Assembly: GCA_029204225.1 (NCBI GenBank)
Contig: CM055093.1
Location: forward strand, 18,315,041 to 18,379,040
Length of the DNA stretch: 64,000 bases
Direction of reading: 5' to 3'
From: Diphasiastrum complanatum
Taxonomy: Eukaryota > Streptophyta > Lycopodiopsida > Lycopodiales > Lycopodiaceae
In this document: piece by piece, positions 60,793-64,000 of the stretch
Layout: each line of letters begins with the position of its first letter
How positions within the stretch are numbered: position 1 is the stretch's first letter
Notes under the pieces: model-generated
What the model saw: the letters and a program-made list of their open reading frames with translations, nothing else
Told to the model about the DNA's origin: nothing
The model's database searches: none
Position numbers and translations under genes: made by a program

Positions 60793-62309
60793 ATGAGGGA
60801 TAGGATACTGATTACGGATAATAAGTTTATTAAAGCACGATAATCAATACATAGACGTATAGTACCATCCTTCTTATCAACATGTAAAACAAGAGCAGCA
60901 AAAGGACTGTGGCTAGGAACAATAAGGCCTTGACGTAATAAATCAGACACATGACGCTGGACTTCCTCGCGCTCGACAATAGACATACGAAAAGGAGGAC
61001 GAGAAGGAGGTGATGCAGAGGAAACAAGGTCTATATGGTGGTTGACATCTCGTAAAGGTGGTAACTGAGTCGACTCTCTAAAAACATGCTCAAATTCATG
61101 CAACAGTTCAAAAAATACCTGTGGCAAAGGTGGTGCATCCGCAATAGGCTGAACTGGCTGAACAGAAAGAATAGCCGCACAGTGGGCCTTCGGGAGGCTC
61201 CGTATGAACTGCTTCCCGGAAATAAGCTGATAGTCCTGCCGAGAATCAATACCGGAAAATATATGCTGAGTACCATCATAAGAGAATGTCAATGTCTGCT
61301 GCTAGAGGTCTACTGTAACCGCACCAAGGGATGCAAACCAATCAGCACCAAGGATAAGATCGTATCGTGTAAGTGGAATAACATGAAAATCTGCCTGACC
61401 AAGGAAGTTTCCAATCCGATATGAAAGTTGCTGATACATCTGCGTGCTAGGAAAAGAGTGTGCGCTGGCAACCTCAACATGCAGGGGATGAGGCGTAGTG
61501 ACCGGCATAGCACGAATGCGTGTAGTAATATGACTGCTGAGAAACGAGTGAGTGCTACCCGTGTCAACAAGGGCAATAAACTCACGACCAGTGATACGTA
61601 CGCGAAGACGGATATGGCGTGGACCCAGCTTATCGGCCCAAGTAGCATAAGCAAGCTGAGCATGGCATACAGCTAGATCAGGGGGATCAGGAACAGGCTC
61701 AGTGGGTGTGGCAAACTGATCAACAGGTGGGTCATCATCAAGAATATGAAGGCATATGGCAGAATCAGGACTATCATCAGGTGTGTCAGCATCATGGAAA
61801 TAGACGGCAGTAGCAGTGGCAGGCTGTCGGCAATCACGGGCGATATGATCAGGACTCTTACAGTCGAAACATAAGCGCTTTTCACGGATCTCAGACATCT
61901 CAGGCTGTGAGTAGCGACGAACAAAAACAGGTTGAGGAGAAAAAGGAGGACGTGGTGCAGAAGGAAGAGTGGACGAAGGTGAACTGACAGATGTGGGACT
62001 AGCAGAGGATGGAGAGGAAAAAATAGGACGTGTGAAAGGACGCGAAACAGAGGAAGATATGGGAGAGTACTTGTGCTGCAGTGCGGTAGCAAGGGAGATG
62101 GCGTGAGAAAGAGTGAGTGGAAAAAAAGAAGAAATCATATTTGAGTGCGCCTCGTAGACCAACAACGTAGCGAGAGATGAGCTCCAATGTAGAAATATCT
62201 GGGAATAGATAGGAAAGCTCTGTAAACTGTGTCGTATAAGCAGCCAAGTCACCAGTGTGAGATAAACTGCGAAAGATGTCGCGCTGTTGAATAAGCCAAT
62301 GAGGATCAA
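60793..62309 (-). pseudogene. Ty3 gag end, zinc knuckle, protease and start of RT
   Basis: The minus strand reads RLCFDCKSPDHIARDCRQPA (CCHC knuckle, about 61880), then protease FIALVDTGSTHSFLS (DTG active site, about 61565) to LILGADWFASLGAVTVDL. A stop at about 61302 follows. The frame resumes with QQTLTFSYDG, and the start of RT (LLRQGLIVPSHSPFAALVLH, KKDGTIRLCIDYRALIN) is frameshifted near 60830. The protease block is the relative of the relic at 2290-2560. Confidence 0.9.
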
Positions 62310-62740
62310 TCATCGGTAGGCGGAGTGCTGTCATAAACTTTGTCCAACTAGCAAGGCCAGGGTGTGAAGCCGTCTGGCGAAACATGCGCCACCAAGTAGC
62401 AGCACGGCCCTCCAAATGTAAAGCAGCCAAATGTATCCGCTGCATGTCAGTCTTAGGAAACATAAGGAAGTAGGTCTCAAGCTTAGAATACCAATTCTCG
62501 AGTTCACTCCCGGATGACCCAGAATACACAGTAAGCTGAACCTTATCCTTAAAGTCTCGTGGCAAAGGACCAGAAGATGAAGGAGTCTCGGGTGGTGGAA
62601 ATGTACGCTGTGGGGGAACAGGTGCATACATCACTCATGGTTTCCCTAAGATGATCTCGGAGTTCATGCCGTACTTCGTCAAGGTAAGTGGAAGACGGTA
62701 TGCGAGGCTCAGAAGATGTAGGGGAAGTATCCATGGTCAA
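62000..62740 (-). pseudogene. Ty3 gag
   Basis: Starts at ATG 62734 (MDTSPTSSEPRIPSSTYLDE). A frameshift near 62635 joins to the capsid-like domain: SGSSGSELENWYSKLETYFL, MQRIHLAALHLEGRAATWWR, WTKFMTALRLPMIDPHWLIQ, AAYTTQFTELSYLFPDI. It shifts frame again near 62130 and carries on into the Ser/Pro-rich linker before the zinc knuckle. Confidence 0.88.
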
Positions 62741-62949
62741 GGAATGCAGGAAGTGAAGAGAGTGTAAGAAAAGCTTAATATCGGAGGGTGCGGACTTTTG
62801 TCGTCACCCCAAATACGCTTTAGGTACACAAACGACACTAAGAGCAAGAAAGGAAATGACAAATGTCAAGAAAAAGTGTGGAAAGCAATTAATAAAAACC
62901 AGCAAAGATACCTCTCGATAGAGCTCCAAGCGTGTGCGAAGAGCTGGCT

Positions 62950-63175
62950 GGAAAATGTGACCACAAGGAGAATGAAAGTGGGCGCTGGACAGCCTCCAAT
63001 CAATGCTGAAAATATGGCTAGAAATCTGTGGAAAACGTGATGAAATAGGGCGATGGACAGCCTCCAATCAAAACTGAAATATGGCTGAAACTCTGCTGGA
63101 ACAATGGCTGAAAAATGTGATGAAGTAGGGCGTTGGACAGCCTCCAATCAATGCTGAAAAGATGGCTGGGAATCC
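62950..63175 (-). repeat. Tandem repeats in the Ty3 leader
   Basis: Three units of about 75-80 bases, each with a gg(c/a)gctggacagcctccaatca type core (near 62980, 63050 and 63135), followed by a(a/t)gctgaaa and atggctg words. They lie between the primer site and gag. Confidence 0.85.
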
Positions 63176-63487
63176 TCTCCCTGAATCAAATGGAGGATTC
63201 AAAAAAAAGAGGGAAAAGAATTTGGAACTTGGGTGCCGGAAATAATCTGCCCAAAAAAAATAAAAAATAAAAATTTGCGGCCGCCAAATTTAGCGGAAGT
63301 ACTTCCGCTAATTATTTGCTAAAGCTCCGCCAAGGAAAATGCTCTGATGGGAGTTGGTCCTCCTCCAAACTGTGCTGAATGTTGCTGAAGCAAAGAGACG
63401 AAAGCCCTCAGCAAAGAGAGAAAAATCAGCAAGGAAAATGGGCACCCAATCAGAAAATCAGATCTGAAATTCAGCAATCAGGAAAGT

Positions 63488-63499
63488 GCTCTGATACCA
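63488..63499 (-). other. Ty3 primer binding site (tRNA-iMet type)
   Basis: On the minus strand TGGTATCAGAGC directly follows the LTR end. Confidence 0.9.
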
Positions 63500-63830
63500 A
63501 GTTATGATCAAAATCTCAGGTGTTGAATCAATGAAGAATAAAAGACAGCAATAGACTAAAGCCCTACAAGCAATAGACAAGACAATAGGTTTTCCCACGA
63601 AGATCCCAAGCACTACCAATCAATAATATGAAAAATGAGTGTACAAATGCCCCTATAAATACCCTACCAATGAACCCTAAAATAGGAATTCAAAAGTAAA
63701 GGGAGGCAAAATGTGGAGGGAAAATAGTGCGCCCTCCTACGGGCCCCCACTCCACATATAACCATATAATAAGGGCCCAAGGCCAGTCGATGTCATAAAA
63801 AAGGACCCAGTGCGGGTCATAAGCATATAA
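63500..63830 (-). repeat. Ty3 5' LTR (part inside the window)
   Basis: Matches 59317-59647. It contains a TATAAATA-like sequence (ctataaatacc, 63652-63662), which in minus orientation is not a simple TATA box position. The true LTR start probably lies to the right of 63830. Confidence 0.85.
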
Positions 63831-64000
63831 AAAGGCTTTGGGGCCTGTACATGACTGATATAAAATGCGTAACCAGAAATATACATAACCAACAGTAAAT
63901 GTAAAGAGGCTTGCGGAATATATGCAGAGTAGCCCAGTAGGCTTGTATCCTGTAGTCCGTAACTATTTGCAGTTGTGACTAGTTCAACATGCCAGTCTTA

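Larger units (their letters stand above)
59317..64000 (-). mobile_element. Ty3/Gypsy element lacking integrase, truncated 3' LTR
   Basis: Minus-strand element. The 5' LTR starts beyond or at the window edge and ends at 63500. Primer site TGGTATCAGAGC is at 63499-63488. A leader with tandem repeats, gag from about 62734, zinc knuckle, protease, RT and RNase H follow in order. At 59650, after an integrase N-terminal start (WYDDLPQAYATCPDFRDIM), the frame runs directly into LTR sequence (59647-59317). That segment matches 63830-63500 with few differences. The sequence of the right copy appears to continue past 63830, so the left copy is probably cut inside U3. Integrase, polypurine tract and LTR start would then have been lost in one deletion. 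Confidence 0.88.

Noticed and set aside
60502-62092. Plus- and minus-strand open frames overlapping the Ty3 gag-pol
   Set aside because: They are shadow frames. The minus frame with gag, protease and RT motifs is the real one.

Overview
The window is nuclear DNA from a land plant with a large, transposon-rich genome. The signs are spliceosomal introns of up to 7 kb, a plant-type heterotrimeric G-protein gamma subunit, a U6 snRNA pseudogene, and Copia and Ty3 retrotransposons with tRNA-iMet or tRNA-Asp primer binding sites. The many long (GA)n/(CT)n tracts and a Helentron-like helicase-endonuclease relic would suit a fern or another non-flowering plant, but the sequence alone does not settle the lineage. 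No bacterial or organellar gene cluster was seen.

Only two host genes could be supported. (1) Bases 6817-22275, minus strand: a coiled-coil protein rebuilt as ten exons (46, 52, 262, 1254, 219, 318, 1209, 348, 291 and 48 bp; 4047 bp, 1348 residues). It has an ATG behind an in-frame stop and a TGA at 6817, and every junction is phase-consistent. Its family was not recognised. (2) From 49610, plus strand: the first two coding exons (78 codons, then 53 bp) of a G-protein gamma subunit, with a 5.1-kb intron. The remaining exons were not found and probably lie beyond the right edge.

Layout: 1-1.6 kb, two broken hAT transposase pieces head to head; 1.8-2.6 kb, Ty3 relic; 3.2-5.4 kb, 5'-truncated LINE ending in a (TC)n tail; 6.8-22.3 kb, coiled-coil gene, its 7-kb intron holding a Copia element (13074-17331) with intact LTRs and a 5-bp target duplication but no reverse transcriptase; 22.9-24.3 kb, duplications and hairpins upstream of that gene; 24.7-25.8 kb, helicase-endonuclease relic; 25.8-38.7 kb, a nest of fragments from at least two Copia elements and one tRNA-Asp-primed LTR family in both orientations; 38.7-46.5 kb, AT-rich decayed sequence; 46.6-47.6 kb, a microsatellite-rich tandem block; 48.9-49.6 kb, duplicated sequence just upstream of the gamma-subunit start; 51.4-58.8 kb, Ty3 fragments, a palindromic element and the U6 pseudogene; 59.3-64 kb, a Ty3 element missing integrase and carrying an active-site change.

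The transposons are not a pathway. Nearly all are broken, and the two host genes are unrelated neighbours. The least ordinary items are the helicase-endonuclease relic, the possible alternative exon of the coiled-coil gene, the U6 pseudogene abutting a (CT)n tract, and the repeat-built leaders of two LTR families.
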